Positions 34,695-43,469 of a stretch of DNA of 64,000 bases are shown in pieces. The first letter of the stretch is position 1. Every line of letters starts with the position of its first letter. This stretch comes from Parasutterella secunda (GTDB lineage Bacteria > Pseudomonadota > Gammaproteobacteria > Burkholderiales > Burkholderiaceae_F). The stretch covers positions 124,001-188,000 of the forward strand of contig NZ_JAMBLT010000003.1 of NCBI RefSeq assembly GCF_023336895.1. The letters run 5' to 3'. A program made the position numbers and the translations under genes. The notes under the pieces were generated by a model, which was given only the letters and a program-made list of their open reading frames with translations, was not told where the DNA came from and searched no databases.

Positions 34695-35972
34695 TTAGTT
34701 TTTGCCGTTCACTAATTTCGCAAAATTGACAAAGACATTGAAGGCGACAGGGAGGTTCTTTTCGTCTTGAATATCAAAGTCGGGACGATGGTGGCCTTTG
34801 TGCTCACAGCCAAAGATGAAATACGCGGCCTGACCGCCGTGAGAGGCGACTTTACGGATAAGCCAAGAGCAGTCTTCAGAACCCGCCGCACCGTGGAAAC
34901 GAGGCATAAGCTTCACTCCAGGCACCTTTTGGACGGCTTCTTCAATTTTTTCAATGCACTTCGGGCAAACGACCAGTGTTGAAGATTCACCGACGCGTTC
35001 AACCTTGGCGCTAACCTGATAAGCTTTTTCCACCCCTTCAATAATATGTTCAACATTGTCGGCCATGAAGTCATTGACTTCTTGGGTTTCACCGCGCACT
35101 TCCATTTCCATCGAAGCGTGTGCCGCGATAATGTTGCGGCCTTCACCGGCGACTAATTTGCCTACCGCAACGCGTGAGTCACCGTCTCCGTGGCGGGGAA
35201 TGCCTTGAATCATCATCGTTGCGCAGGCGGCGGCGACTAAGGCGTTGTGACCCTTGTGCGGAGCATTGCCTGCGTGAGATTGAAGACCGGTAAAGGTAAT
35301 ATCGAATTTGGTAGAGGCAAGGAACCCACCGTCTTGAACCGTCACTTCACCGGAGTGGAAATTGCCGCCCACGTGGCTGCCCACTAACCAATCCACATCA
35401 TCGACAATGCCGGACTCGGACATGGGACGAGCACCGCGGACACCTTCTTCGGCCGGTTGGAAAAGAACCTTGAATTGACCGCAGAGTTCATCTTTATGAT
35501 CCCAGAGCCAGTGGGCCACTGTCAGACCAACAGCGCTATGACCGTCGTGGCCGCAAGCGTGCATAATACCTGCACGTTCGCTTGCAAATCCTAATTTGGC
35601 AGGCTCGTGGCTGCAATCGTCGGACTCACGGATGGGCAAAGCGTCCATGTCACAGCGAAAAGCCGTCACAGGACCGGGGCGACCCGTATCAATGATGGCG
35701 GCAGCCCCCGTATAGCCTTCAGTTTTTTCAAGAAACGCTTCTGGTACACCGTGCTTCTTGGCTCGTTCCATGGCGTCTTTGACTTCCGTTTCATTGCGGC
35801 CCATGACGAAAGCAGGATTAATCACTTTCGTGCCAAAAACGTAGGGGATACCCCATTGCTCCAAATGAGAACAGATGTGCCACATCGTCTCAAATTCTGT
35901 CCAGCCTAACTCGGGACGTTTATGCAGAGCACGACGTGTTTGAATCATCTCTTCAATGTATTTTTCACTCAT
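34695..35972 (-). CDS. AbgA-like M20 amidohydrolase, copy 2
   Basis: A 425-aa paralogue of the amidohydrolase at 27958-29235, with the same architecture: TRRALHKRPELGWTEFET, MHACGHDGHSAVGL, FQPAEEGVRGA, and a lid domain with LQSHAGNAPHKGHNA. The AbgA-specific insertion (FVMGRNETEVKDAMERAKKHGV) is present. AAAGGAGA lies 6 nt before the ATG. All zinc-ligand motifs are intact. Operator O4 lies about 75 bp upstream. It may act on a second amide substrate or form a complex with copy 1, as AbgA does with AbgB. Confidence 0.88.
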   Translation of the reverse strand: MSEKYIEEMIQTRRALHKRPELGWTEFETMWHICSHLEQWGIPYVFGTKVINPAFVMGRNETEVKDAMERAKKHGVPEAFLEKTEGYTGAAAIIDTGRPGPVTAFRCDMDALPIRESDDCSHEPAKLGFASERAGIMHACGHDGHSAVGLTVAHWLWDHKDELCGQFKVLFQPAEEGVRGARPMSESGIVDDVDWLVGSHVGGNFHSGEVTVQDGGFLASTKFDITFTGLQSHAGNAPHKGHNALVAAACATMMIQGIPRHGDGDSRVAVGKLVAGEGRNIIAAHASMEMEVRGETQEVNDFMADNVEHIIEGVEKAYQVSAKVERVGESSTLVVCPKCIEKIEEAVQKVPGVKLMPRFHGAAGSEDCSWLIRKVASHGGQAAYFIFGCEHKGHHRPDFDIQDEKNLPVAFNVFVNFAKLVNGKN

Positions 35973-36039
35973 TTATTTCTCCTTTCCAAGTAGCATTAAT
36001 TATGAAAGGAATAAAAAAATCGACAACCCGTGAAAACCG

Positions 36040-36060
36040 CCAAATAGTTAACTGAGTTAA
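36040..36060. promoter_or_regulatory. Candidate operator O4 upstream of abgA2
   Basis: TAGTTAACTG (36045-36054) matches the O1 palindrome at 9 of 10 positions. Its right flank AGTTA is the same as in O2. It lies about 75 bp before the abgA2 start codon. Confidence 0.55.
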
Positions 36061-36091
36061 AACGGCCGACCTTTAAAAGGGTCGGCCGTCA
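36060..36091 (-). terminator. Terminator after the unknown secreted-protein gene
   Basis: ACGGCCGACC (36062-36071) pairs with GGTCGGCCGT (36080-36089). On the minus strand it is followed by TTTTAACTC. It is located 16 bp after the stop of the gene at 36105-37121 and just before O4. Confidence 0.8.
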
Positions 36092-36104
36092 ATAAAACCA
36101 GTCG

Positions 36105-37121
36105 TTACTTTAGGGCGTTTTTAATACTGTCTGCGGCGACTTTATTGAATCGGTATTGATTATCCGTGAAGGTTCGCTTGGCGTGAAGCACCCGACCGGG
36201 CAAAACTTGCGGATGCGGTTTTTTCACTTCAACAAACGCCAAATCCAAAGCACCGTTTTCGCTGGAATGGATGCCAATGTCACGGCGGTCAATGTGTTGA
36301 GGGAAGTTAAGGGTTAAAACCTTCGTGCCGTTGATGGTTTGGATTTTGTAGGATCCATTGGCCACCTTGGGACCATCGACTTCGCAGAACACCTTGCCTC
36401 GCTTGGCTTCATAAATTTCAATGTTGCCGGTATTGCCTTTGCGGTTTGTAAAGCGAATGGCGTAAGGTTGAGAGCCTGAGCGCTTTTCGTATCGCAGGCA
36501 ATTGGGAATCTTGCCCGAGAAGGCTTTCACAAAACCTTCAACGGTTTTCTGACCGGTAAAAATGTTAACCTCAGGAACAATAACTTCTGTTCGTAGGCTG
36601 GTCAGTGTTGGCACATAGGCAACCGAGCCCGCCGGGAATTTAGTCCACGAAGAAACGGAATCGGACAATTTCGTGGATTTACCGTTTTGAAGTTTCAAGT
36701 AAGAAGCGATGGACTTATCCGAAACATCATAGGCTTTTAATTCAACAGACAGCCCACTTGATTGACCTTGACGGATAACGTTGACTTTGTTGCCCGCGAT
36801 AGGACGAACGACATTGGCAACGGATGGTCTTTGTAAAACGCCGTTTCTCACCGTCCAATCTTTACTCATACTGTAAGAGAAGTAGCGGGGAGTGCCCTTT
36901 GAAAATTCACTGACTAAGCGGTATTGGGAGCCTGCCTTTTTCCCGAGTTTAAAAAAACTGCTGTTTTGATCGTAGAAATGGTAAACCCCGGTTTGAAAGG
37001 CACTCAATGTGCTGATATGGGGCAAGGGTTGGGGTTGGCCGGGTAAATCTGAAGCATAAGACAAACCGGCGAGCGACAGTCCGAAAACGGCGCAGGCACT
37101 CAACTTAATAATAGAGGGCAT
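36105..37121 (-). CDS. Hypothetical secreted protein
   Basis: A 338-aa protein with a clear Sec signal peptide (IKLSACAVFGLSLAGLSYAS, cleavage near residue 23). No lipobox or membrane anchor is visible, so the product is periplasmic or released. I do not recognise a domain. The mature part has many aromatic and Ser/Thr residues and two widely spaced cysteines (near 208 and 242) that could form a disulfide. It is monocistronic between operator O4 with its terminator and the tRNA gene. Confidence 0.75.
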   Translation of the reverse strand: MPSIIKLSACAVFGLSLAGLSYASDLPGQPQPLPHISTLSAFQTGVYHFYDQNSSFFKLGKKAGSQYRLVSEFSKGTPRYFSYSMSKDWTVRNGVLQRPSVANVVRPIAGNKVNVIRQGQSSGLSVELKAYDVSDKSIASYLKLQNGKSTKLSDSVSSWTKFPAGSVAYVPTLTSLRTEVIVPEVNIFTGQKTVEGFVKAFSGKIPNCLRYEKRSGSQPYAIRFTNRKGNTGNIEIYEAKRGKVFCEVDGPKVANGSYKIQTINGTKVLTLNFPQHIDRRDIGIHSSENGALDLAFVEVKKPHPQVLPGRVLHAKRTFTDNQYRFNKVAADSIKNALK

Positions 37122-37223
37122 AAGAGATCAACCTGAAGAGAGTCATTGAAGAACGCTTTGATTATAGGCAATGACCTTCAGAAAGTTGTTTCAGAAACAC
37201 GGGGAATTGTTACGAGAGAGTGA

Positions 37224-37300
<77 letters not shown>

Positions 37301-37372
37301 TTCCTTTTTTGAGAAAGGAAAGGTGATTTTAAAGCAAAGTTCTCTTTTGTGCGAATGATAGGTGCCGCCCGG

Positions 37373-38359
37373 TTAAAGGAGCTCCTTTTTCCACCCAAAA
37401 GAGCTTTCCGTTCTCAAGGGGCAGTTCTCGTATATTTGTCGCGTTGCGCTGAGATAGTCTTCCATGGTCTTCGCTTTATAGATGGCTTTCACGGCGCGCT
37501 CAGCGTTGTCAAATAAATTGTGCTGAAAGAACCAATATTCCTTCATTCGCATCAGGGCATTTTTTACGTTGCCAAAGGCCACGCAATAGCTCTCTAAAAG
37601 AGCATCGTAGTAGGTCTGGATTTCTGACAACGTGGCGACGGCTCCGCCTTTGGCTTTCCGAAAGAGAGCGGGATCGGCCATCAAAGCTCGCCCGACCATG
37701 ATATGAGCAAGCGGGCGGTATTTTGTTTTCACTCTTTCAAGGTCAGAGACTGTAATGACATCGCCGTTGAAGCCAATCGGCATCTTGAAGGTGTGAAAAT
37801 AGTGCTCGAAGACGTTTTCCCTAATCTCGCCCTTATAAAAATCGCTTCTCACTCTCGGATGGATAGTGAGAGACTTCATCTGCGGATAATGGTTATAAAC
37901 ATCCGCTAAAAGATCAAATTCTTGTTCATCTGCCCACCCGATTCGGGTTTTGACAGAAATCTGAATAGGTAAATCCGCAGAGAAAATTTTGTCCAGAAAG
38001 CGTTGCAACTCAAAAGGTTCCCGAAGAAACCCGGATCCCTTTCCTTTGGCGACAACGGTTCCGGCCGGGCATCCCAAATTGAGATTGACTTCATCGTAAC
38101 CCAAATCGGCGAGAGCCTTGGCGGCCCAGACAAAATCTTCCACTCGACGGGTAAGAAGCTGAGGGACTGCTTTAATACCGATGTTGACGTCGGGCGCAAG
38201 TTCTCGCATTTGACGCTCGGTAAATCGAGGCAAAGTGGTCGGCGTGACAAAGGGGAGAAAATAGGCGTCAGCGGCACCGAAAAAGTGAGCATGCACCCTT
38301 CTGAATGGAAAGCCAGTGAGGCCTTCCATCGGGGCGACGACCAACAAGGGATCAGTCAT
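37373..38359 (-). CDS. tRNA-dihydrouridine synthase (DusC-like)
   Basis: A 328-aa flavoprotein reducing uridines in tRNA D-loops. It has the N-terminal VVAPMEGLTGFPFRR, the active-site NLNLGCPAGTVVAKGKGSGFL with the catalytic Cys near residue 97, and VKTRIGW and MVGRALMADPALF for FMN and RNA binding. The overall size and the FRR N-terminus resemble DusC rather than DusA or DusB. It starts one base after the AGCS symporter stop, so it is co-transcribed with that gene. Confidence 0.88.
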   Translation of the reverse strand: MTDPLLVVAPMEGLTGFPFRRVHAHFFGAADAYFLPFVTPTTLPRFTERQMRELAPDVNIGIKAVPQLLTRRVEDFVWAAKALADLGYDEVNLNLGCPAGTVVAKGKGSGFLREPFELQRFLDKIFSADLPIQISVKTRIGWADEQEFDLLADVYNHYPQMKSLTIHPRVRSDFYKGEIRENVFEHYFHTFKMPIGFNGDVITVSDLERVKTKYRPLAHIMVGRALMADPALFRKAKGGAVATLSEIQTYYDALLESYCVAFGNVKNALMRMKEYWFFQHNLFDNAERAVKAIYKAKTMEDYLSATRQIYENCPLRTESSFGWKKELL

Positions 38360-38360
38360 A

Positions 38361-39728
38361 TCAGTTAAGTCCAGCTTTCTTTAATTTGCTTTCAAAGTCA
38401 TTGAGTGAAGAACCCACCACTTTATGCAAAAGCAGTAAAGCAATCACGTTGGGGATCACCATGATACCGTTAAAGAAGTCCGAAAGTGTCCAAACTAAAT
38501 TAACGTGCGTGACGGCACCCAATACCAAGAAGGCACAGACAATCAGACGATAGACAAAAATACCGCGGCCGTGAAAGAGGTAACGGACGTTTTGTTCACT
38601 GAAGAAATACCAGCCGATGATGGTTGAATAGGCAAAGAAGAAAAGACAGATGGCGACAAAGCCGACCCCTGCGCCGCCCAAGCCGACGGAATAGGCTTTT
38701 TGTGTGAGCTCAATACCGGTGGTGTCAAAATCCATGACCCCTGTCACGAGAATGACTAAAACCGTGAAGGTCACGATCAAAACCGTTGTGAAAACACCGA
38801 AAATGGCAACGAGCCCTTGTTCGGCCGGATGTTCTACTTTGGCAACGGCGTGAGCGTGAGGCGTCGTACCCATACCGGCTTCGTTAGAGAAAAGACCGCG
38901 GGCGACACCGAATTGCATGGCTTTAGCGACAGTCAGCCCCAAAGCACCACCACCCACGGCTTCGGGGTTAAAGGCTGCGGTGAAAACCAAATCAAAGGCG
39001 GGAATGATCTGATCGTAGTGACAAGCGAGCACGTAGCTGCCGCCAATCAAATACAGACCTGCCATGAAAGGAACGAGTTTTTCCGTGACACTGGCTAGAC
39101 GGCCCATGCCGCCGAACATGACAACGCCGGACAAAATGGCTACACCGATGCCGGAAGCCAGAAGCGGGATATCAAAGGCGTGATTGAGCGCTTGAGAGAC
39201 TGTATTGGATTGCACGAGGCTGCCCATGCAGCCCATGGTAATGATGGCGACGGCAGAGAAAAAGACTGCCATCGGTTTAAATTTCGGGCCCAAGCCTAAA
39301 GATATGTAAAAGGCCGGACCGCCCACAACGCGGTCATTTTCGCCTGTCACACGATAGATTTGTGCCAATACGGCTTCGGCAAAAATCGTAGCCATGCCGA
39401 AAAATGCGGCAACCCATAACCAAAATAGGGCACCGGGGCCGCCTGCAACGATGGCGGTGGCGGCGCCTGCCACGTTACCGGTACCCACTTGGGCGGCGAC
39501 CGCGGTGGCTAAGGCTTGAAAAGAACTCATGCCGGTCTGGTCGGCCCGCTTGCCAAAAAGCGTTGCGTTGTTAAATAGAAAACGAAGCGCGGTCGGAAAG
39601 AGACGGATTTGCACGAAACGAAGTTTGAAGGTATAAAAAATACCGGTTCCGCATAAAAGCGGAATCAAAACAAACACGCCCCAAAGGACACTGTTGATAT
39701 CACCGAATAATTGATTGAGAAAATCCAT
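38361..39728 (-). CDS. Sodium:alanine symporter, AGCS family
   Basis: A 455-aa Na+- or H+-coupled amino acid carrier with about 11 membrane helices. Family signatures are the N-terminal GMSSFQALATAVAAQVGTGN, the GGPGALFWLWVAAFFGMAT region, and GVARGLFSNEAGMGTTPHAHA. It belongs to the alanine/glycine:cation symporters. No glycine riboswitch is seen in the 240-bp upstream region. It is followed immediately by the dihydrouridine synthase gene. Confidence 0.92.
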   Translation of the reverse strand: MDFLNQLFGDINSVLWGVFVLIPLLCGTGIFYTFKLRFVQIRLFPTALRFLFNNATLFGKRADQTGMSSFQALATAVAAQVGTGNVAGAATAIVAGGPGALFWLWVAAFFGMATIFAEAVLAQIYRVTGENDRVVGGPAFYISLGLGPKFKPMAVFFSAVAIITMGCMGSLVQSNTVSQALNHAFDIPLLASGIGVAILSGVVMFGGMGRLASVTEKLVPFMAGLYLIGGSYVLACHYDQIIPAFDLVFTAAFNPEAVGGGALGLTVAKAMQFGVARGLFSNEAGMGTTPHAHAVAKVEHPAEQGLVAIFGVFTTVLIVTFTVLVILVTGVMDFDTTGIELTQKAYSVGLGGAGVGFVAICLFFFAYSTIIGWYFFSEQNVRYLFHGRGIFVYRLIVCAFLVLGAVTHVNLVWTLSDFFNGIMVIPNVIALLLLHKVVGSSLNDFESKLKKAGLN

Positions 39729-39889
39729 CTCTACCTCACATTCTCTTTAATGTGCACGGGAAAAAGCAGAAACTTAAAAGCGCACGCGTTGAAATTATTG
39801 AGTGCGAAATCGACTTGAACAGTTGGGTTAAGAGAACAAGAAGTTCTGACGCACGAATATAACTACAATGATTTGTCTGATTCTAACAA

Positions 39890-39941
39890 AGAAAAGCCGC
39901 CCTGCTCCTTTTGTTGTAAGCAAAAAGGAATACATGGCGGC
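39890..39941 (-). terminator. Terminator after leuD
   Basis: GCCGCC (39896-39901) pairs with GGCGGC (39936-39941). A second helix, CTCCTTTTG with CAAAAAGGA, lies within it. On the minus strand the stem is followed by TTTTCTTTG. Confidence 0.7.
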
Positions 39942-39968
39942 AAAAACGTTGTTAATTCTTTTAATTTA

Positions 39969-40610
39969 TTAGCGATTCTTGGCGTAACGTCCGGCCAACC
40001 CGCTCATCCAAGGGAAAGCTTTTTCATGTTTTTCTTTAAATGCCTGAATGCTATCAATGTCTTTCATGGTGGCTTCAAGCATGTCAAGTCCTTCTAAGAG
40101 CATGGTTTGGTGACGTTCAGCTAAATCAAAGTGCCAGACCTTTGAACCGTCTTCTGTACGGATTTCTTTGTCTTTAACACTGATCGTCAGTTTGCACGGA
40201 TGCTCGTCTGACAAATAATCAAAGAGTTCGGCTGATGTTTGAGGGGAAACCTTGGCAGCCAATAAGCCGTTATTAAAACAGTTGGAATAAAAAATTTCTC
40301 CGAAACCGGCCGCAATGACGGCTCGAATACCGTATTGCATTAGTCCCCAAACCGCATGCTCTCGACTGGAGCCACAGCCGAAATTAGGGCCGGCAAGAAT
40401 AATTTGCGTATTTTCAAATCCCGGTTTGTTTAAGACAAAATCGGGATTTGTCGTGCCGTCGGATAAATGACGGTGGTTATAAAGAAGGCCTTTGGCTAAA
40501 CCGGACTTATCGATGCCTCGCAAAAATTGTTTCGGCATCAACTGATCGGTGTCCATGTTATCGACATTGATCGGGGCGGCAACAGCCGTCAACGTAATGA
40601 GTTTTTCCAT
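39969..40610 (-). CDS. leuD: 3-isopropylmalate dehydratase small subunit
   Basis: A 213-aa LeuD. With LeuC it forms the Fe-S isomerase that converts 2- to 3-isopropylmalate in leucine synthesis. Motifs are the N-terminal NVDNMDTDQLMPKQFLRG and the substrate-binding GPNFGCGSSREHAVWGL. It begins 6 bp after leuC on the same strand, forming the leuCD operon. No leuA or leuB is visible in the window. Confidence 0.97.
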   Translation of the reverse strand: MEKLITLTAVAAPINVDNMDTDQLMPKQFLRGIDKSGLAKGLLYNHRHLSDGTTNPDFVLNKPGFENTQIILAGPNFGCGSSREHAVWGLMQYGIRAVIAAGFGEIFYSNCFNNGLLAAKVSPQTSAELFDYLSDEHPCKLTISVKDKEIRTEDGSKVWHFDLAERHQTMLLEGLDMLEATMKDIDSIQAFKEKHEKAFPWMSGLAGRYAKNR

Positions 40611-40616
40611 GATGCT

Positions 40617-42023
40617 TTACTCCAATTCTGATTTCGGGCAAAGATAACCCATGACGGCACTGGCGGCAGCCGTCTCGGGGCTAACCAAATGTGTGTGGCT
40701 GCCTCGACCTTGACGCCCTTCAAAGTTGCGGTTGGTGGTGGAGGCACAGCGCACGCCGGCCTCAAGAATGTCGTCATTCATAGCCAGACATAACGAGCAG
40801 CCGCTCTTGCGCCATTCAAAACCAGCGTCTTTGAAAATTTTGTCAAGTCCCAATTCTTCAGCTTGGCGACGAATGAGCATGGAGCCAGGAACGACTTGTG
40901 CGCGAACGCCGGGGGCCACATGACGGCCTTTGAGCACCCGGGCAGTAGCTTCTAAGTCGCATAAGCGAGAATTGGTACACGAGCCAATGAAGACATGCTG
41001 AATCGGTGTCTTTCGGATGAAGTCACCGGCTTTGAGATCCTGATAGTGAAGAGCGCGTTGGGCAGCCTCCTTGTCAACCGGATCGGAAAACGATTCCGGT
41101 GCGGGGATTTTTTCATCAAAGCCAATCGCTTGATCGGGGCTCGTGCCCCAGGTCACCATGGGCTTAACCGAACTGGCATTCAGGCAGACCTCTTTATCAA
41201 ACTGCGCCTGAGGATCCGAATACAGTTCTTTCACATAGGCCTTCATGGCTTCTTGATCGCTTGCCGAGAGATTTTTGGCGTGATCAAAAACCCACTGAAG
41301 CGACTTTTCATCCGGAGCAACAATGGCCCCACGGGCACCGGCTTCAACGGTCAAATTGCAAAGGACCATACGTTCTTCAACAGAAAGCGCCTGAACGCCT
41401 TCACCCGTGTACTCAACCACCAAGCCTAATGCGCCGCGAGCTGAAATTTTTCTGAGCACAGCCAAAACCAGGTCTTTGGCGCTCGCCTCCGCGGTCAATT
41501 TTCCGTTGATGGTGATTCTCATGGTGCCGGCCATACGGTAGACAAGCGTTTGGGTGGCGAGGATGTGTTCGATTTCAGACGTTCCGATTCCAAAACCCAG
41601 GGCACCGATCGCGCCATGCGTTGTGGTGTGGCTGTCTCCGCAAATCACGACCATGCCGGGGCGAACCAGCCCTTGCTCTTCCATGACCACGTGTTCAATC
41701 CCTTGAAGGGGATTGTCGGGGCCATAAAAAGCCGCAATACCAAAACGTTTACAGTTACTTTCCAATGTCTGAGCCTGAATAAGGGATGCTTCATCGTAAA
41801 TTCGACGGGGCGTCTCGTCATGAGTCGGAATAATGTGGTCAACAACGCAAAGATGAGAGTCGGGGCTTAGCACATCAACCTTTCGTTCAATGAGTCCCGC
41901 GAAAGCTTGAGGGGAGGTGTATTCGTTGGCAAAGTGAATGTCGCAATACAAAAGCACAGTGTTGGAATCAATGACTTTAACAGTATGCGAGTCAACGATT
42001 TTTTGATACAGCGTTTTTGCCAT
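40617..42023 (-). CDS. leuC: 3-isopropylmalate dehydratase large subunit
   Basis: A 468-aa aconitase-family subunit carrying the [4Fe-4S] cluster. The cluster cysteines lie in VFIGSCTNSR and in GCSLCLAMN. Other motifs are VCGDSHTTTHGAIGALGFGIGTSE and STTNRNFEGRQG. The frame is open to 42053, but ATG at 42023 (MAKTLYQK) has AGGAG 6 nt upstream and matches known LeuC starts. A TnpB remnant ends only 77 bp upstream, so the native leuC promoter region may have been replaced. Confidence 0.97.
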   Translation of the reverse strand: MAKTLYQKIVDSHTVKVIDSNTVLLYCDIHFANEYTSPQAFAGLIERKVDVLSPDSHLCVVDHIIPTHDETPRRIYDEASLIQAQTLESNCKRFGIAAFYGPDNPLQGIEHVVMEEQGLVRPGMVVICGDSHTTTHGAIGALGFGIGTSEIEHILATQTLVYRMAGTMRITINGKLTAEASAKDLVLAVLRKISARGALGLVVEYTGEGVQALSVEERMVLCNLTVEAGARGAIVAPDEKSLQWVFDHAKNLSASDQEAMKAYVKELYSDPQAQFDKEVCLNASSVKPMVTWGTSPDQAIGFDEKIPAPESFSDPVDKEAAQRALHYQDLKAGDFIRKTPIQHVFIGSCTNSRLCDLEATARVLKGRHVAPGVRAQVVPGSMLIRRQAEELGLDKIFKDAGFEWRKSGCSLCLAMNDDILEAGVRCASTTNRNFEGRQGRGSHTHLVSPETAAASAVMGYLCPKSELE

Positions 42024-42100
42024 AGAGTCTCCTAGAAACAAGGCTACATTCATGTCGCAAGAATTTTAATAAAAAAATATCAATCTAAGATAATTATTTA

Positions 42101-42890
42101 TTAAAAATTTGAATGAACTACCGCCCACTTACGTGCGGTTTCTTGGGAACGTGTTCCCAATTCTAGCCATTGACGAATATTTTCGCTTGTGTGCAGATTT
42201 CGTACAACAGCGGGCGTGTCCACTAAGACGCCCCCATCGAGTTCGAGTAACTTACTCAGCCACTCATCCCCGAGTTCTTTTCGGCCAATATTGGCCGCAG
42301 CATTGATGTCCGCATTGATCAATTGGCCTTTTGCCGAACGATATAACCCACGCTTGATTCGCCTGCCGGAAAATACCGGTTTAGCACCGGATTCCTTCTT
42401 ATCAAATGCGGGGATTTCGTCAAAATCCAAGGCGCTCGCTTTCGATGTGTAGCTTTCTTCCCGTACCGTTACCCGGATGCCATAGTCTTCAGCCTTATAG
42501 CGAATCATCTCCACAAATTTTCCATGCGGCAGCATCACGAAATTCTGGTTATTGCGCTTGCCCAGATTGACTTCCTGTTTCCACTCTTGATTGACTCCAA
42601 TGACAATGTGCCCCACGTCATAAGCCAAACAGTAATTGATGACCAGGCGACTGGCCTTGTGCAACAGATCATGAAGTCTCCAATAGCGCTTTACCCCTTT
42701 GGTGCGAATATGCGCGAGGTGTCCCTTGCTGCGAAGTTCAGCAACTTGTTTGTTGTAGTTTTGATTCAGACTCTTTAACACTTTGCCCTTGATCAAAAAC
42801 GGTCTTACACCGGGTTTGGTCGAAACAAAAGTTGCAAAATTATCGATCCCTAAATCACGAAACAAGGCTTCATTCGAATCCAGAGAAACA
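42101..42890 (-). pseudogene. tnpB: Remnant of a TnpB (IS200/IS605-type) gene
   Basis: The C-terminal two thirds of a TnpB nuclease, starting abruptly at the RuvC-I motif DLGIDNFATFVS. It continues through KGKVLKSLNQNYNKQ, VIGVNQEWKQEVNLG, the EESYTSKAS segment and the final DINAAANIGRK. The N-terminal half is missing. The open frame does extend to 43009, but its first ~45 residues are the reverse complement of the neighbouring plus-strand gene, not TnpB. Near the 3' end are hairpins ACCGC/GCGGT (42120-42139) and TTGGGAAC/GTTCCCAA (42143-42160), typical of the guide-RNA scaffold that overlaps tnpB ends. It is not expected to be active. Confidence 0.8.
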
Positions 42891-42894
42891 CTCT

Positions 42895-43366
42895 TGGATA
42901 AATCTGGGTTTGCCGCGGCGGTTTCAATGATTTTTGCCACCGTTATTGCTTTTGCCTGGCAGGGACAGTACGGAGCGTTAAGCGCTAATCTTTTTATTGC
43001 GCTGGTCATAGGCTATATCTTTAAAGACCGAATCAAAGATTTATTGAAAGAACAACTGTCAAAACGCTTTAAAAAGTGGATTCCCGACAGGCGTTTGGAA
43101 ATTTTGCGTGATGAACGTTATCACGTCGGTGATTGCAAGGAGTCGTTTGAATTTTTTGATGTCAGACGTTTGCCGGAACCCGTGCGTCGGCTGCGCCAAA
43201 GGGCGCAAAGCGTCAAAGGGATATACGACTGGCGATTTGAAAGCATATTGCTTTATAAAAAAGAGCTGACCGTTAAAACGGATCCGGCCCTTTTTCGAGA
43301 TACTCGTTATGGTTTGATGGATACCACCTGGTTTAACCTGATGCCGTTTTTAAATTTCATAGTATC
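42895..43366 (+). pseudogene. Interrupted conserved hypothetical gene, first part
   Basis: Reading plus-strand from about 42895, a clear coding segment appears: a hydrophobic helix (FAAAVSMIFATVIAFAW, then ALSANLFIALVIGYIF) followed by a soluble part (DRIKDLLKEQLSKRFKKWIP, GDCKESFEFFDVRRLP, WFNLMPFLNF). Its 5' end is cut off by the TnpB remnant. Its 3' end stops at the left end of the IS200/IS605 element; the matching 3' part resumes at about 45112. It resembles Burkholderiales hypothetical proteins with an N-terminal membrane hairpin; the function is unknown to me. Confidence 0.75.
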
Positions 43367-43410
43367 GTGCCAAGGAAACTTGCGATTTCAATCGCGAGAG
43401 GAATTGGCAC

Positions 43411-43435
43411 TCGCCCCACCGGGGCGATTTTTTTT
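43411..43435 (+). terminator. Terminator-like hairpin at the IS left end
   Basis: TCGCCCC (43411-43417) pairs with GGGGCGA (43421-43427) and is followed by eight T residues. It would block transcription entering the element from the host gene. Confidence 0.75.
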
Positions 43436-43469
43436 GTATAATGAATCAATCATGTGATTATATAAAATT

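Noticed and set aside
39729-39968. Possible glycine riboswitch upstream of the AGCS symporter
   Set aside because: No paired glycine-aptamer-like helices could be recognised; the only strong structure is the leuD terminator.
42891-43009. N-terminal extension of the minus-strand TnpB frame to 43009
   Set aside because: The first ~45 residues are antisense to a well-supported plus-strand coding segment and have no TnpB similarity, so the remnant begins near 42890.
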